Shown piece after piece: positions 62,425 through 64,000 of a stretch of DNA of 64,000 nt (position 1 is the stretch's first letter; every line of letters begins with the position of its first letter). This DNA comes from Brachionus koreanus (Eukaryota; Rotifera; Eurotatoria; Ploima; Brachionidae): NCBI GenBank assembly GCA_016987375.1, contig PJRA01000401.1, positions 1,038,308-1,102,307 of the forward strand, read 5' to 3'. The notes below the pieces were generated by a model that did not search any database, was not told the origin of the DNA, and saw only the letters and a program-made list of their open reading frames with translations. The position numbers and the translations under genes were made by a program.

Positions 62425-62670
62425 TTAGTAAAACAAAAAATTAAACCCATATGCTTGAAACAAATATTTATTTAAACAACCAAAATTCAGCTCTCTATTG
62501 CACAATTTTAATTTATCTTCAAATATATTTAGATATATTCGTCTGAATAATAGCTTGAACACTTCATTTTTTGAGTTTATAGAATAATTTGCGCATTCTC
62601 GATTCAACATTAAAAATGAACGAAAATCAAGTAAGCTTATTTTTAATTCTAAATTTAAACTTTTTTTCAA
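62425..62670 (-). CDS. Possible F-box-like protein fragment
   Basis: 81-codon frame: K-K-S-L-N-L-E-L-K-I-S-L-L-D-F-R-S-F-L-M-L, then N-S-K-N-E-V-F-K-L-L-F-R-R. The spacing of L-x-x-E-L, D-F-x-S-F-L and F-x-L-L-F-x-R is reminiscent of an F-box helix bundle. There is no start context, splice signal or downstream repeat to support a gene, and composition is like the surrounding DNA. A chance frame or a decayed member of an F-box family is equally likely. Confidence 0.25.
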   Translation of the reverse strand: MKKSLNLELKISLLDFRSFLMLNRECANYSINSKNEVFKLLFRRIYLNIFEDKLKLCNRELNFGCLNKYLFQAYGFNFLFY

Positions 62671-63043
62671 CTTTGTTTTTGAATGTTTGTATATAAAATA
62701 TATAATAGTTTAATTTAACAAAGTAATTGATTTATAAACAAATTGTTGAATTCTAATAGTATTTTTTTTTATAATATTCAATTGAGTCTTTCACGAAATA
62801 AATTTTTTTATATTTTTAAATTTATTAAATTAATCTTTTAAAAGCTATTTTCAAATTATCAGAAGATTTATTCAGCAGATTTATTTTCATTTTATTCTTT
62901 AAGAAAAGATGATTTTTTAGTTCTTTATTTTTTTTCATCCAAAATAATAAAAAAAATTTTTCAAATTTAAAATAAAAAAAAAAATTTATAAATATTTATA
63001 AATCTTACTTTTAATTGCTTTTGACTTTTTAAAGAAAAGTAAT

Positions 63044-63423
63044 GGGAGAGTGAAGTTGGGAGCAATTTTTTCTGGAGCAGAGCAATTTTTTAAAAATCTA
63101 ATAACCTTTTAAAAAAAATCATTGAAAATGAAATTTTTTTACCACAAAATAGTTCGAAATTTGTTAATTATGTTAATCAATTGCAATTTTTTTTTACAAG
63201 TTTTTTTTAAAAACTTGCAATTAAAGCTTTAAATTTTTTTTTTAATTTAAATAAAATATCAATTAACATGATCAATAAATTTTTGTTTTTTCGAAATTAA
63301 CAAAAATGTTAAATCTTGTTAATAATTTTTTTTGTTGTTTCAACCCTTCCTATCAAGTTTATTTAAACATATATTTAAAAAAAATGCTCTGCTCCAACTA
63401 ATTGCTCCCAACTTCACTCTCTC
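63044..63423. mobile_element. Foldback MITE, 380 bp, hAT-like (family E)
   Basis: The left end GGGAGAGTGAAGTTGGGAGC continues AATTTTTTCTGGAGCAGAGC. The right end, reverse-complemented, is GAGAGAGTGAAGTTGGGAGC continuing AATTAGTTGGAGCAGAGC. Both sides are flanked by AAAGTAAT (63036-63043 and 63424-63431), an 8-bp duplication as in hAT elements. The interior is AT-rich and non-coding. Good conservation of the ends suggests recent activity. Confidence 0.82.
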
Positions 63424-63693
63424 AAAGTAATAAGAATTTTAGCAATTTACTCTGTTTTGTTGTACTAAATTTCACATAAACCTAAATGCAAAATGGTACA
63501 AAATTCAAATTTTTATTCTTTAAAACAGTCTGGGAAAATTGTGAAAATTTATCATTAAAATTAAGTTTGGACAAATTTGTGTGAAGTGAAGTGATTTTGA
63601 ACATGATTAGCAAACTTAAACTAATAATGTTACATTATATGTTGCACTATTTGGCATATACATAACTAGTAAAAAAAAATTTTTTAAAAAATA

Positions 63694-64000
63694 TTAAACA
63701 CTCAAAGACCGTAGGCCGTATTTTTCGATTCATATTAATTGACTCGTTTTTTTACTTTTTTTTTTAATTAGTGTTAATAGTAGCAGTAGTAAATAGATAC
63801 AATTCATTTAATTTGGTTTGTCCACTTCAAAATAATTTTGAAAATAAAGCTTTTTTAGCATATTTTTCTACTATGTGCCAAATTTAGCCAAACCTCATTA
63901 GCATTTTGGCTTGTCAAAAATAAAAAGATTAAATGCGAAAATATGGTTAACACTAGAAGCACCAAACGAGTCATTTTGACTCGTTTGAAAAATTTTTAAA
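63694..64000. mobile_element. TTAA-type transposon termini at window edge
   Basis: TTAAACACTCAAAGACCGTA at 63694 matches the family B end, and an AGTGTTAA at 63770-63777 could close a very short deleted copy. At 63947 TTAACACTAGAAGCACCAAA begins another piggyBac-like end, with a small internal palindrome (AACGAGTCATTTTGACTCGTT). It runs off the window, so its other end cannot be seen. Confidence 0.5.

Larger units (their letters stand above)
62157..64000. other. Terminal intergenic region
   Basis: AT-rich. Contains a weak F-box-like frame on the minus strand (62425-62670), a well-preserved hAT-like foldback element (63044-63423), and TTAA-ended transposon termini at 63694 and 63947 to the window edge. 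Confidence 0.6.

Noticed and set aside
1..64000. CRISPR array, bacterial operons, phage or rRNA genes
   Set aside because: Looked for regularly spaced repeats, ribosome binding sites, tight gene strings and rRNA signatures; none seen. The gene structures are those of an animal.

Overview
The window is AT-rich (about three quarters A+T) animal DNA with spliceosomal introns, some only about 50 bp long, metazoan gene families (CEP350, TRPA channel, Ly6 three-finger proteins, C-type lectin, BTB, macro domain) and many decayed non-LTR retrotransposons and foldback elements. A small invertebrate fits best, and a monogonont rotifer such as Brachionus is my guess; this is inference, since nothing in the sequence names the species. 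There are two runs of N (17674-18534 and 46377-46726).

Layout. 1-1.9 kb: no gene seen. 1.94-21.6 kb (+): one long gene for a CEP350-like centrosomal protein. I resolve ten exons; at least one more must lie in the first N gap. Its introns hold two foldback elements, a dead reverse transcriptase and, on the opposite strand, a small secreted-protein gene with a C-terminal H-R-F-G (15.7-16.2 kb). 21.6-27.9 kb: AT-rich, no gene seen. 27.9-28.55 kb (+): the 3' exon of a Gln/Asn/Leu/Gly repeat protein. 28.5-34.1 kb: intergenic, with a perfect 33-bp hairpin, a piggyBac relic, several foldback elements and a tRNA-Lys fragment. 34.1-45.9 kb (+): a seven-exon TRPA-type cation channel. Its introns contain non-LTR relics, foldback elements and an antisense Ly6-like gene.

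45.9-50.3 kb: retrotransposon remains and a second Ly6-like copy. 50.9-52.1 kb (+): a two-exon gene joining an FBXL4-like beta-sandwich to a BTB domain. 54.8-55.7 kb (+): a two-exon macro-domain protein with a C-terminal cysteine-rich zinc finger. 58.0-59.3 kb (+): a C-type-lectin-like secreted protein. Two identical tRNA-Lys(UUU) genes lie at 59.7 kb (+) and 62.1 kb (-). The rest is intergenic DNA with reverse-transcriptase relics and foldback elements.

The genes do not form a pathway and there are no operons. The most notable points are: (1) the two Ly6 paralogues have lost different parts, one its hydrophobic tail through an apparent microhomology deletion and the other its GT splice donor; (2) the CEP350 homologue has no CAP-Gly domain where vertebrate CEP350 has one; (3) the intron-nested RFamide-like precursor; (4) the macro-zinc-finger and discoidin-like-BTB architectures; (5) foldback transposons whose target-site duplications can still be read. 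Exon boundaries were worked out by hand from reading frame, splice phase and GT/AG sites, so single-exon coordinates may be off by a few bases.
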